From positions 62,287,361-62,351,360 of the forward strand of contig NW_023605194.1 of the NCBI RefSeq assembly GCF_014898055.3: a stretch of DNA of 64,000 nucleotides. Reading direction: 5' to 3'. A program made the position numbers and the translations under genes. The notes beneath the pieces were generated by a model that was given only the letters and a program-made list of their open reading frames with translations, searched no databases and was not told the DNA's origin. This DNA is from Talpa occidentalis. Taxonomy: Eukaryota > Chordata > Mammalia > Eulipotyphla > Talpidae. Below, in pieces: positions 46,195 to 58,345 of the stretch; positions within the stretch are counted from its first letter, which is position 1; each line of letters begins with the position of its first letter.

Positions 46195-47300
46195 CTTTAC
46201 TCTTTTTGAACAAAGGTTTTATAAAATTTCCACAACTCATAGATGAACTAGTGAGGGCAGAAGAGAAATTTTCTTCATCCTGTTTATGTTCAAAGCCAGT
46301 ACTTGGAAATATTTCTTGGCTGATAATCAGATCTTGTACAATTCAGTGTGTCCCTAGAAATTTCACCCCATTTATGGAGACATTTCAGCAATAGAACTTG
46401 GCAGACCCAATAGACTTGATCTGAACTTTGCCTTTGGGTCCTCACAGGCTCATCTTTGCTGCTATAAAAGTGCGTTCTGGTCCATGGCTGAATTATTACC
46501 CTCACTGTTGAAGTCGGCAGCTGTGCAAGGAAGTTTAACAATAAAGTTCTGCAGAACCTCCTGGAGTTCTCCAACACCATGGCTATCAGAGATCACCAGG
46601 TCTTTTTGACCAGGACTAGCTGGACTTTCATAGTGCCAACACTCGTATTTCTCAGAGGGCCCTTTGCCAAGGTACAATAGTTTGGGCATAATAACCCAGG
46701 CACCTGGATGTGGGTGTTCTGCTCTCATCGTAGGTAACAGCAGACAGAGCTGCTGGGAATGTTTTCAAGACACAGTTGCAGAGACTTGCTTCAGTTGGAC
46801 TATGTTCAAACATTACCCTGATAGAGAAAGGAAGGTACTTAAATGAAACTATGGAATTTTCAGTCTCTCAGCAAATACTTATTTAACAATTACTGTCTTA
46901 GACCCAGACACCATTCTAGGCCTTTCATTCAAGTGTTAATAAAATAGCCAAAGACTCAGCCACTGTGGAGATGAGATTCTGGCAGCAGGAGGCACACAAT
47001 AAATATAAATGGACTTGGTTTCATTCTGGAGGGCTGGCAAAGACCATTTGCTGAATTAGTGGAATCCCCAATCAGTAATTGAAGTGATGCCAATGCAGCA
47101 CCTTCCACAGCCCAACCCACCACGGAACCCTTCCTATGCACAGCACACTTTGCCCCAGGCACTGTCCCCGCCCTCCAGTCCAACAGCAGCTGACTTTTCC
47201 AGTGGCTGACCTCTGCATCACACCTTACTCATACTTTCACTGAGAAAGGGCTTTCTTAAGAACTTGGAATTATGAAAGTCCCTACCTTCCCCCCTCCTCA
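46195..47300. other. Intergenic; possible decayed coding-like block
   Basis: Two overlapping - strand frames (46728-46462 and 46580-46290) continue each other, as in a frameshifted pseudogene, but I do not recognise the protein and see no A-tail. The rest is unassigned. Confidence 0.3.
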
Positions 47301-47575
47301 CTTTCTGTTTTTAATTGAGATGAAAGTCTCATAACAGAAAATTAACCATTTCAAATTTTGAAATTGAGTGGCATTTAATACACTCAGAAAAAAATTCTGT
47401 TACCCCCAGAGAAAACCCTACATCCATTAAAACCCTACATCCATCACTTTCCCCTCCCCCATCTCCTGGACACCAATCTGCTCTCTGACTCTGTGGGTTT
47501 AACCATTCTGGATATTTTATATAAAAATAATAGTTTATGTGGCTTATGTGTCTTGTTTCTTTCACAAACCTGCTT
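47300..47575 (-). mobile_element. Ancient L1 3' UTR fragment
   Basis: The phrase aaaattaaccatttcaaatt, then gagtggcatttaatacactc is the reversed 3' UTR of L1M elements, continuing to gttttgtgtcttgtttcttt-like text at about 47540. Confidence 0.6.
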
Positions 47576-48749
47576 GTCCAAATGAAACTGCGGATTTTTA
47601 GTAAGGCACAATCAAAAAAGGAATTGCAGTGGCAAATACCTATTGTCTGAGAGCTGCCACAAAAAATAAAAGGCTTTTTCAGATTTCTTTCACTTCAAAG
47701 GGTGACATGAGGAAAATGAAATCTAGATACTGTTTGTCAAACTTCTGTTTCCGAAGGTCAGTTAGCTTTGGATAAATCCAGAATAAGAGTGGCACCAATA
47801 CAAGTTTGCTAGATCATTCCATAAAAGCCTTACCTCAATTTCTACTCTTACTGTCTATGGGAGCAAGTATTTGAATAAGGAAATCTACTAAGGTGGCTTC
47901 CTGTAGGTGTGGGGAAGGAGGATTTCTGTGGAGAGGCTTAAACTAGTCTTACTCTTCTGTTTATAGAGTTATCATTGGTTCGCACAAAATTCTTTTTTTA
48001 CCTTTTATTTTAATCAATGGGATTTATTCCAACATCTGAGATAGGTATTATTGCTCCCATTTTAAGGATGATGAAACAGAAGATCCAAGAAGAATGATTT
48101 GTACAAATTCTCATAACTTTCTGCTGACAACTCAGAGACTCTTAAGACCAGAAACAATGTCATTTTCAAGTTCTCTGAGCCACATCCCCACTGTATATCT
48201 AATGAATTCTCATTGAAAACCAATATGGGATCTGGCATGAGATCTAGAGTTAGAGGTGGGGGTGTCTGTTCTTTCTTAGAAGAAGTTTCTCGATTGACTT
48301 TATTGACTTAATAAAGATGACTAGAACAGGTACAAGTCAACAAATATCTTTTGTGCCTGATTTCACTTTTCATAAACTCCGAGTGAGTATGTGTGTGTAT
48401 GCATGCGTGCTTGTATGAATTCTCTTTCAAGTTTACAAAATGCAATGGTTCTGAACACAAGCTACTATGGCATTCTATTTCCACGTGATTCTTTCATGAT
48501 TGCACTTGACAAAAAGATTGGATAGCAGATAAGTGGCTTTAGAAGAACATGACATACACCCAGAGGAACGAATATGTATTGAATATTTATCCAGCTAGAA
48601 TCTTAATACTCAGTTAAATGCAAGGGATATAGTAATAAATAAGATAGACGTTGTCCTCATCTTACTGGTGGAAACACTAGCGGAAAACAGCTATAGTAAT
48701 TAATTTCTTCTCTAAGAAAGGATACCAAGAAAAAATGCAGGTTCTTTTT
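47576..48749. other. Intergenic, unassigned
   Basis: No gene. A MIR-like inverted patch lies at about 48035-48130 (gaggtattattgctccca-type text followed by gatgatgaaacagaagatcc). Confidence 0.4.
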
Positions 48750-49018
48750 AATTTTTTTTATTTATTTATTCATGCATGCAAGAACTAGGGCACAGGCCAG
48801 ATATGCGGGAGGGTGAGAGGATTCATCAGAGACAGAACAGAGAACAGAATAGACAGACTGAGTGAAATACACCATTGAGGGGAGCAGAAAGCGAGACAGG
48901 AAAGGTCTGCCACACCATGTGGATATCTTCCCATCCGGCCGGGATTGAACCCACGCTGCAGAGGCTGTGGACAGCTTCACAGTGCTGCGCACAACTGCCT
49001 GTGCCACCAGGGAGGCCC
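48750..49018 (-). mobile_element. SINE type A, left member of a three-SINE cluster
   Basis: Complete reverse-oriented SINE whose head (ccagggaggccc) is joined directly to the interior of the next SINE at 49019, without a visible duplication. Confidence 0.9.
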
Positions 49019-49494
49019 ACCGGAGACAGAGTGGGGAGCAGAACAGGCAGATCTACTGAAACACACTGCTGAGAGGAGAAGCAGGCAAGGCAGGAGAGGT
49101 GTGCAGCACCATGTGGGTTGCTGCCTGTCTGCCCGGAGATCCAACTCATGCTGCAATGGCTGGTGATAGCTTGATAGCACTGTCTTTTTTTTTTTTTTTT
49201 TTAAGATTTATTCATTTATTTATACAAGCACTGGGTAAAGTCAGAAACGCGGGAGGGCGAGAGAATTCACTAGAGCCAGAGCGGAGAACAGAACAGGCAG
49301 ACTGACGAAATACACTGCTAAGGGGAGCAGCGGATGTGGCAGGAGAGGTCTGTGCACAATGTGGGGCCCTCACCAGAAGCCGGTGATCCAACCAGCACTG
49401 GAGAGGCTGCAAGCAGCTTTGCAGTCCAGCGCTCAACCGCTGCGCCACCAGGGGAGGCCCTTGATAGCACTGTCTTTAACCCCTGTGCCACCGT
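49019..49494 (-). mobile_element. Tail-less SINE, split by another SINE
   Basis: The SINE body starts abruptly at accggagacagagtgggga, so its tail third is missing. It continues to 49187 and, after the nested SINE, from about 49478 to its head remnant ccctgtgccaccgtg near 49494. Confidence 0.88.
49188..49460 (-). mobile_element. SINE type B nested in another SINE
   Basis: 17-bp perfect target duplication ttgatagcactgtcttt at 49171-49187 and 49461-49477, both belonging to the outer SINE. Confidence 0.96.
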
Positions 49495-49639
49495 GTGAAA
49501 AAGTACAAGTTCTATGAATTGATTTAACAAGGAAATGTAATTTAGACTAGGGAACAGTAGAATAGCAGGTAAATACTTCTTAAGGAAATGACATCAAACA
49601 TCTTCCATATCTAAGTGTATCACTATATTGTTATGAACA

Positions 49640-51300
49640 GATATTCATGGACATTTAAAGATGATTATCTACTGGCAGTGGACATTAAAATTATTTGGAA
49701 TTATTCAATTATCTTCTTCAATTCATGTCACTGAACACCCCCAAAATCCCATACTCAATAGCATTGAGTCCCCATTCCTTCTAGGCAGCCACTAATCTAC
49801 TTTTTGTCTCTATATTCTGGACACTGAATATTGATGGAATCATGCAATACGCTGCTTTTTGTGATTGCTTTATTCATTAGCATAATATTTTAAGGAGCAC
49901 CCATGTGTCAATACTTCATTCCTTTTTATGAACAAATTTTTGTTATCTTGGAGGTCATGATAATATTCCATTGTCTAGATATATCACATTTTGTCACTTG
50001 ATGGATAATTTATAAGTTGATGGGTGACACTTGGGGTTGTTTATACTTCTTCAATATTATGAACAATGTTGTTATGAACACTATCAGTTTATGAATAGAC
50101 ATAGCATTAGTTTTTGTATGGACATATGTTTTCATTTCTCTTGGATACATATCTAGGCACAGAAGTGCTGAATGAATCACCTGGTAACTATATTTCACAT
50201 TTTGATGATCTGTGAAAATTTTGCAAAATGGCTGCACTATTTCACATTTTTTAAAAAGATTTATTTATTTATGCATACAAGAACTTGAGTACAGGCCAGA
50301 GGTGTGGGGGCTGAGAGGATTCACCAGAGACAGAGTGGGAAACAGAACAGGCAGACTGACCAAAATATACTGCTGAGGGGAGCAGCGGGTGTGACAGGAG
50401 AGGTTTGCTGTGCCATGTGGGTAGCTCCCTGGCCAGGGATGGAACTTGTGTTGCATTGGCTGCAGATAGCTTCATAGGTTTGCATCTTAACCCCTTGCGC
50501 CACCAGGGAGGCCCCTATTTCACATTTCTGGCAGTGATGAAGGCATATTCTACTTCTCAACATTCTTCCTAATACTTGTTTCTGCCTGTCTTTTTATTGT
50601 ACCCATCCTGAGAGGACATGAGTAGTGTCTCCTTGCTGTTATGACTAATGAAGTTTAATGATCTTTTTAGTGCATATCAGTGATTTGTACATCTTCTTTA
50701 GAGTAATGTCCATTCAAACCCTTTGCTCATTTTAAAATTGGTTACTTATCTTTTTGTTATTTAATTGCAAGAGTTTTTTTTAATCTATCCTGGATACATG
50801 TCTCTTATCTGGAAAAGTCTCTTAAGATATATGACTTGCAATATTTCTCCTAGTCTTTGGATTACCATTTCCCTTTCAAAATAATGTCATTTGTAGTCCC
50901 AAAGTTTTAAATTTGAAGCTAGTTCAGCAGAGCTGCTTTTTCTTTTGCAACTTGAACTTTTAGTATTTAGTATTTAGTATTTAAGAACCCATTGTTTAAC
51001 TCAAAGTCATAAAGATGTAGTTCTGTTTTCCTGTAAAAAATTTGTAGTTTTGCATTTAGCTCATGTTCTATTTTGAGCTGTTTTTTGTATATGGCATGGA
51101 ATGGGAATCCAACTTAACGCACCTGCATTTGTGTATCTCGTTGCCTTTGTACCATTTGTGGAAGGCGATATTCTTCCCCCACTGAACAGCTTTGACACCA
51201 ACTGATGATAAATGTAAGGTTTAATATGTGAATTCTTAACTCTAACCCACTGATCTACATATCCATCCTCATGCCAGTTCCATCATCTTGAAAACAGTGA
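49640..51300 (-). mobile_element. Ancient L1 3' portion, split by a SINE
   Basis: In reverse, L1M-type ORF2 end and 3' UTR: catgtcactgaacacccccа-type text is not conserved, but gatggaatcatgcaatacgc, attcattagcataatatttt, ataatattccattgtctaga and ttggatacatatctaggcac follow L1 order. It continues on the right of the SINE to about 51300. Confidence 0.65.
50250..50514 (-). mobile_element. SINE type A in ancient L1
   Basis: 13-bp perfect target duplication ctatttcacattt at 50237-50249 and 50515-50527. Confidence 0.95.
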
Positions 51301-51709
51301 GATCTGAAATTGGAAACCATAAGTTCTCTAGCTTTCTTCTTTCTCAAGATTGTTTTGATTATTTGGGACCTTTTGCATTTCCATAAAAAATTAGATATTT
51401 GTCAGTTTGTCGGTTCATGCAAAGGAAAAGTGACATGTAACTGTGAAACACATTTTATACTTTCTTTCCTTTTTTCTTTATTGATATTAGATATCTATAT
51501 GTGTACACATGTACATATGACATATATTATTCAAGATGTTGTGTTGTTGAGTAGTGCCTCCATATTAATCTTTTACTGAGCTATCATCAAACAAAAACCT
51601 AATTATGATAGTCAAAGATGGAAAAACCTAATACACCTTAAGACTAGATTTTTCTGGTTGCTATGACAATTGTCTTTTGGGATACCATTTTGTTTTAAAA
51701 GCCAAGAAC

Positions 51710-51976
51710 TGGGCTCCCTAGTGACGCAAGGGGTTAAGACACAACCTATGAAACTACCCACAGCCACTGCAGCACGAGTTCTATCCTCGGCCAGGGAGAT
51801 ACTCACATGGTGCAGCAGACCTCTCCTGACTCACCCATTGCTCCCCACAGCAGTGTATTTTAGTCAATCTGCCTGTTCTGGTCCCTACTCTGTCTCTGGT
51901 GACTCCTCTCACCCCTCAACACCTCTGGCCTGTACCACTAGTTCTTGTATGCATAAATAAATAAATCTAAAAAAAT
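51710..51976 (+). mobile_element. SINE type A
   Basis: Head gggctccctagtgacgcaag; tail cttgtatgcataaataaata. 13-bp perfect target duplication aaaagccaagaac at 51697-51709 and 51977-51989. Confidence 0.95.
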
Positions 51977-52164
51977 AAAAGCCAAGAACAACTGTATGTG
52001 CATAATAACTCATTTATATCATGTAGATTCCCAATTTGTTGATAAAATATGATTCTGGGAAAGACCTATTAGTTTTCTGAAATATTGTATTGTCATAATA
52101 TAGCCTAAAGATGAAGCCATAGAAATTTGAGCCTCACAAACAACTTGCAGTTTTCTATTAGATC

Positions 52165-52335
52165 AGAGGGGACTCAGGTTTTGGAACCAAAGAAATCTGG
52201 ATTCAAATCCTAGCTACAACACTTACTAGCAATGTGGCCTTGACCAGGACTTGCAAACTCTCAGTCTTAATTTCCTGGCATGTAAAATGTATGTAAAATT
52301 GTGAGGATTAGGCAACATGAAACAAGCACCTATTG
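52165..52335 (+). repeat. MIR element
   Basis: MIR order: ggattcaaatcctagctaca, acttactagcaatgtggcct, cttaatttcctggcatgtaa. Confidence 0.75.
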
Positions 52336-55300
52336 TGCAACAAAACAGAGAAAAGAAGAATGAATTATGCATGAACACAACTCTTCTGTACCCCTTCAGA
52401 TTCTTTCAACTCCATTTACCTCCCAGGACCCCAATTACTATTGTACCTATCAATACAGTACCCTAAACTCTGCTTAACTCTTATCATTCTTCTGCCTAAG
52501 ACCACCCAGTAACTTCTCCTGAGTGTGTTGAACCTGCTTTGGCTGACAACATGAACACTTAAAGTTTCTGTCTTTGGTCACCATTTGTGGGTTTAGACAG
52601 AACACTGCATGTCAGGGTGCAGGATTTAGCATCCTGAGAAGTCACTGAAGAGACTGAGTGAAACAACACAGAAGTGCAGAGACATTAGCTCCTTATAGGG
52701 AGAAATGTGACCACTGGGAAACAGCAATTGAGAGGAACCTGAGGTGATAAATCCTCTTGCCTTCCTCTTTTCTCAGAGGACAGTCTTTCCTTGGCATGCA
52801 AAAGGAAAATATCCAAGTGTTTGGCAATCCTCTTGTCTTTTCATGGCTAGTGGATCACTTCAGATGGCTTCACACCCTTCCTTGCCAGGAATTCTCAGAC
52901 ACATATTTCAAGAGAATTCACGTCTACATTTATTGTCATTACTTCTTTCCTTGGTCTAGGATTATTTTTCAGCTCTAACATGCTTTTCATGTAGATTTTA
53001 GAGAAGAAATTGCTAGTATTTATGACATAAACACTAATAAACTAATAGAAAGTTCTCATCTTGAACATAAGCCCAATATTCCTGGAAACCTTTTTTTTTT
53101 TTTTTTTGCATAAATTCAAGCTCTCTGGAAACTGGAAATAGTAACACAAGAGGAGACACATCCCAGCTGTTTGTTCCATCATAACGAGGACTTATTTATA
53201 ATAGAAAAAAACTTCATCACCTTCTTTTTCTTAATCACTTTCCACATCTTATCTATCACCCATGCTGCTGTGGGGCTGGTCTCCCCAAAAGGGTCAGATA
53301 AGCTTTTCTCAGTATGCCTTCTTTCACCTTTGTATGGCAAGGCATGGCAACCAGAGGTCAGTTAAGACCTGTGAACCTCAGGAGATCTATTGCTGCAGCT
53401 AAAATCTAGATTATTTTGATTTGAAAGCAGTTGAGAGCCCTGGAAGCTAGAAGAAACTTGTTTCCCTGTCTAAATCCTTTCCCTTTCCCTAAACTTCTGC
53501 ATTTCCTGATTGAAAATACTACTCCCCTCTTTTATGACCTAGAACAATGTAATTTGGGGGGTTCTTGTCTAACTGTAGTGTTAGTTTATGGCCCCAAACT
53601 GTTGAGGGGTGCATGCTCTAAAAGCAAAAAAAAACAGACTCTTAATGTAACATATTTTTAATTGAATTGTTGTGCAGAGAGAGGAGAAGAAAAAGAAGAA
53701 AGAGAAAGGATTTAAAATAACAAATTCCAAAAAAAATTCTGCAGTTCTACTGGCAATGCCCAGTCAAATAGGGTTGGCCTGAAGTGGGACCATTGAGGAC
53801 CGAAAGCTTATCACAAGACTAAGGTAACTTCTGGCCAGGAATCACAAGGAAGGACTTTGGCAGTTTCTAAAAGGCTGGGACAGAAGGAAAGACTCAAAAT
53901 ACAAAATACACTACATTAAAATAATGGCTGTCATTGTCTCTCTGAAGAGCCAGGATCAGTCACCCTCGATGTCTCTTACCAATGTGTCTCTTCCAACTGT
54001 ATCTATATGTCTCTCCTCCACATGTCCCCTCCAGGTGACTTACAAGTCCCTTCACATGTGTCTCACCTTTTTGTATATCTACCTCATTCCTTCCCAACTG
54101 TCAGGAAGTCTGAAAGTCTGTCTGGTTTGTGGCTAATGAGGGCTTGTAATCCAAGGCAGCTGCATGTAAGTGGGGTGGGAAAGTGATGCCTATTCACTGC
54201 TCTGCAATGCTACTCCCCTGTCCATGGAGATGCCTCTAACAGTAGGTCTATCAGTGAACATGTTCTCTCTAAAAATTTTATTCTTACTCTCGGAGTCATA
54301 TGAAATCTCCTCTCCAAGACATCCCAGGACCTAAACACAGAATAATATCCTTAGTCCACTCCATTATTATTTAGAATTTACAACCATATAAATTCTCCAT
54401 TCATATGTTATTGATTTTACCTTTGCTTACCTGTGTCTTTTCAGTGGAGAAAGCAGAAATTAAGAATCCTTCTGCATATCTTTGTCTACTGTGTTTTCCC
54501 AACAATCTTCTTAGTTGACCTCCTCTTTCTCCCCACCCCCCAACACACCAGAGTCTTAGCCAAACTACTTAAGAAGGTGTCCTAAGTCGAATGAGACAGT
54601 CAGCTATGTTGTAGCTCTTTCATGTATATAGGAAGTCTATATTTTATTATTAACTTCTTTTTGAGTATTTTCTCTTCTCAAGCCATCTGATGCTTATTTG
54701 ATATTTGCCAGTCTAGAAGAACCCAGAGGGGTATAAGATGATTACTTTTGATCCTTAACACAATCCACCCAAAATTAGTGGCTTAAAACAATAATAATCA
54801 TTTAGTTGCTTATAAATCTGCAATTTATAAGCAAGAAGATGGTGTGAGGAGGTAAGAGGAGCGGAGACACCTTTCTCAGTTCATGTAATTGTGGAGACTG
54901 TGTATCTGAAATATGCAGACCAGGTAGGCAGGTGTATAAGTTAGTTTTCAGTCTGAAGTCAGACTAGAAGCAGAATTCTTAAGATTTGAGTTGGACAGTG
55001 CAAACTCCCCAGGAGAAATGCAACCCTAGCCACAGAGGAGGATTTATCATTTCTTTTTGTGATTCAACAACAACAACAAACAAACCTGTGTTAAGAAGGA
55101 GATAGTGCCTGGAGAGTCTTAGGAAGCCCCGTGGTAGTGGACATTAACTCAGGCGGAGGCCCACTAAGTCATGGCAAAGTAGAAAGTAGCATTTTCTCCA
55201 GTGGAGACATGAGGCATGTCACATACCCGACTGACAGTGACGGTCCTTCCCGCTAAGAAGAAGCCCCTCCCCGATGTATACTTTTGATTTAAAAAAGAAA

Positions 55301-55821
55301 AGCCTTCACTATTAATAAATCTTCTAGGCTAACAACCCTTTTGGGCTAATGATGTAAAATCAATCATGACACAGTAAGATGTCACAGGCATGAGGACACA
55401 GCATGAGTTCAAGAGATGGAAAGATATCATGGAAAGAAGAACAAAGAAAAGACCCCAGTCCCTTAATTATGTTGCCTTAAAACCTTGCTAGAGACTCTAC
55501 CTTTTGCTCAGGAGAAGAGCACACAGACTCTGTCCCTGAAGCTGACTCCTTTATGCTTAACTGCAGAAGCTTTAATAGAATCTTTCTCCATGCTTGTAGG
55601 AATAGATTCTCCAATATTTGCATTTCTCAGCAAACTCAGGAAGTCAGAATCCAGTAACAAATGCATTCATGGACATTAGTGAAAACAGAGAGAGGTTTAC
55701 AATACATTGAAGCTACTCCAAATACAATAAAAAATCAAATCTTTAATAAAATTTTCACAGAATGTAAAGGAAAAGAAAAAATGTTTCAAAAAAGTTAAAA
55801 AGAGATGATGAATATTTGTCA
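52336..55821. other. Intergenic, mostly unassigned
   Basis: No gene or complete mobile element was recognised in 3.5 kb. An isolated T-run sits at about 53091-53107. The block 54320-54445 is similar to 6995-7130 (shared cctaaacaca and aatttacaaccat) and so belongs to an unnamed old repeat. ORFs are short. Confidence 0.4.
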
Positions 55822-55840
55822 TTAAATAACCTTATATTGT

Positions 55841-55954
55841 GGGACCTCCCCTGGTGGCACAGTGGTTGAGCGCTGGGCTGCGAGGCTGCCTGCAGCCTCT
55901 GCAGCGCCGGTTCATTCCCTGGCCGCCGGCAAGGGTTCCACAAAAAAAAAAAAA
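55841..55954 (+). mobile_element. Short SINE form (head plus A-tail, 114 bp)
   Basis: Complete tRNA-like region (ctggtggcacagtggttgag to gcaagggttcca) followed directly by an A-run, without the usual roughly 150-base body. 19-bp target duplication with one mismatch: ttaaataaccttatattgt (55822-55840) and ttaaataaccctatattgt (55955-55973). Confidence 0.93.
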
Positions 55955-55973
55955 TTAAATAACCCTATATTGT

Positions 55974-56519
55974 GGTTAATATATTCAGACATTCAACAAA
56001 TTTATTTAATCCAATCAGTTAATAAGCTCACCTAGGCAAAAAATTACAGAGTATCATCTACCCATATCTTATAACAAAGTTGGAAGTTCAGAAGCTATGA
56101 AATGATATTGAACCCAGAGGTGGAGGTTTTAAAGCCAATTCCATATAATGGGCATTAATTTGAAATCTCCCATTGTGTTCATAATGACAGAAAAAGAGAG
56201 GGAGAGGGAGAGGGAGAGAGAATGTATGTTTGCAGGCAGTTAGTGTTTCTGTCTGTGACGCAGTAAGACTCATCCTGGAATTATGCTGCACTCACTTCAT
56301 CTTGGTCACAACATTTTTTGAGCAAATAAGGGCATTAAAGTTATCAATTGTCATCCAGAAACCAAAGTCTGTTAAGATGGTAACTTCAGTTCGCCTGAAA
56401 GATAGTTTTGGTTCATCCTATCAGGTTACCTCACCTTAGCAAAATAACTGGTTTTCTTTCCTTTCCCCTCCCTCCCTACTTGCCTCTCTTCTTCCCACCA
56501 TCTTTCCTTCCTTTCTTTT
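55974..56519. other. Intergenic, unassigned
   Basis: No gene. A GA-rich low-complexity tract lies at about 56193-56220. Confidence 0.45.
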
Positions 56520-56520
56520 A

Positions 56521-56905
56521 ATTTTTTTTTTTATATATTTATTCTCTTACATCATTGTCAGCTTGGGGGCAGCATTTGATTTCTCCCCTCAGGTGTAGTC
56601 CCTGGAGTTCTCCTACCACCACAGCACTCATGATCCATCACCACAGTTTCTTGTGCTCTTCCCTCCCCTGGTTTGACCCCTTTCCCTTCCCTCCCCCTGC
56701 CACTGTTCACCTCAGATCTAAATGCAATCAAAACCACAATGAGATACCACCTCACACCTGTGAGAATGGCACATATATATAAAAAAGAAAAAAACAGAAA
56801 TAGCAAATGCTGGCGAAGATGTGGTGAAAAGGAGCCTTCTTACACTACTGGTGAGAGTGTAAACTGGGCCAGCCACTATGGAAAACTGTGTGAAGATTCC
56901 TCCCC
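56521..56905. mobile_element. Twin-primed (5'-inverted) L1 insertion
   Basis: The left part, 56521-56718, is L1 3' UTR in - orientation (tacatcattgtcagcttggg, caggtgtagtccctggagtt). The right part, 56720-56905, is ORF2 C-terminal sequence in + orientation (aaatgcaatcaaaaccacaa, gagataccacctcacacctg, aactgggccagccactatgg). The opposed halves meet at about 56719, the arrangement produced by twin priming. Confidence 0.85.
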
Positions 56906-57480
56906 TTCTTTATTTGACAGATCCTGCCTCACGTTTATTTGTTCACAAACAGCAGAGGACAGGAGGTCCCATACAGACTGCGACCCAGAGGTCTCACCTG
57001 TCCTTCTTTCTTCACATTGGCAAACAGGCCTCTGCTCAGGAGCCTAGTGGCAGCTGGGGCACCTCTGGGAACCTGAGTTGGAGCTCCAAGACTCTGCAGC
57101 CTGGATCTTGATTTGAGTTCTGGCCTGGGACCTTGGTCTGTGGACCCTGAGGCCCATGGCCTGAAAAAGATTCCAACCTTTTGGAGGTAATAGCATTCCT
57201 CCCGAGTCTGGCAGAGGTGATGAGGCCAGGCTGGACTTCCTCGGGCCTTAGAAGGACTTTGATAGATTGGGCACGCATACCCATGGCCGTGGCATTGTAA
57301 GTCTGCATATTCCCAGCCCTTCTTGGCAGAGTGGATATTTCTCCAGAACATGGGATTCACTTCCCCCCAAAAGATTTACATTTTTGTGTCAGGGTATCTA
57401 CATGCCATTCTGTGCCCTTTTCACTAGTGCACAGTGTGGTTCTTATAGTATCTGGTCATGTCTACGCCGTGGCCTGTGTC
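56906..57480 (-). pseudogene. RPL29-like processed pseudogene
   Basis: Read on - the block runs from a start codon at 57459-57457 (then tataagaaccacactgtg, matching the KNHT start of ribosomal protein L29) through VNPMFWRNIHSAKK (human VDPKFLRNMRFAKK) to MQTYNATAMGMRAQSIKVLL then RPEEVQPG (human [20 protein letters not shown] then KPKEVKPK). An Ala/Pro/Gln-rich C-terminal part follows. Stops and at least one frameshift break it and no introns are present, so it is a retrocopy. An AATAAA (as tttatt on +) lies at its 3' end near 56912, next to the L1. No function is expected. Confidence 0.82.
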
Positions 57481-57499
57481 TTCTATTTTTCTTTTTTTC

Positions 57500-57728
57500 T
57501 TTTTTTTAAAGATTTATTTATTTATTTATACAAGCTCTGGGTACAGCCAGAGCGGAGAACAGAACAGGCAGACTGACGAAATACACTGCTGAGGGGAGCA
57601 GCAGGCGGCAGGAGAGGTCTGCACGCCATGTGGGACCCTTACCCTGCGGCCAGGGATCAAACCGTGCTGCAGAGGCTGCGGGCAGCTTCGCAACCCAGCA
57701 CTCAACTGCTGCGCCACCAGGGAGGCCC
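57500..57728 (-). mobile_element. SINE type B
   Basis: Reverse-oriented SINE with a deletion of about 20 bases in its body (ctgggtacagccagagcgga). The flanking tcttctatttttctt and tcatctacttttctt suggest an eroded target duplication. Confidence 0.9.
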
Positions 57729-58137
57729 TCATCTACTTTTCTTACTGCAAATGACTTCTCATCCTTGGGAAATGAGTAATAAAATACAAATTGAATTTTT
57801 AGATTTACCAATTTTATGTTAGCTTTAAAAATAAATTTTGTAATCAATAAATTATTCTTCCAGGATCTGAAATGAAAGGTTTTGCAGTGTTTAGGAGATT
57901 CTAAGCCTACATAGATTCCTAATAGATTATGTAATTGACTTTAGAATTTTGGATGTAAGCTCATAGTTATAAAATAATTTGCCAAGTATAAAAATTGTAT
58001 TGGGAGCTTAGGTTATTAACTATATTTGCAAGTTATTTTATTAGGAATACAACTGTTTAAATATTTGGGAATTCCTGCTATTTAGAAAACCTAAATAAGG
58101 GAAATTGGTATTTCCCTTATTTAAATACCAGGAAAAA

Positions 58138-58345
58138 TACTAATTATAATAAAGTAAAAATCAAAATCAACAAGCAATTATAAACCAGAGACACACTACA
58201 AGGGGGGGAGAAGGGAGTAGGATCAAAACAAGGGGGGTGGGAATTGTATGGGGACTATAACCAAGATGAAAATGCATGCATTGTGCAAAAATGAAAAATG
58301 ATGTAAAAAATATATAAAAGAAAATAAAATTTTAAAAAATAGGAG
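58138..58345 (+). mobile_element. L1 3' UTR fragment (long-tail type)
   Basis: Text gtaaaaatcaaaatcaacaa, taaaccagagacacactaca, a G-rich run (about 58202-58240), then ggggactataaccaagatga and gaaaaatgatgtaaaaaata before the A-tail. Compared with 62930-63080 it has about 70 extra bases after the G-rich block. Confidence 0.85.

Noticed and set aside
53091..53107. T-run as a SINE or pseudogene tail
   Set aside because: No SINE body or retrocopy adjoins it on either side, and no target duplication was seen.
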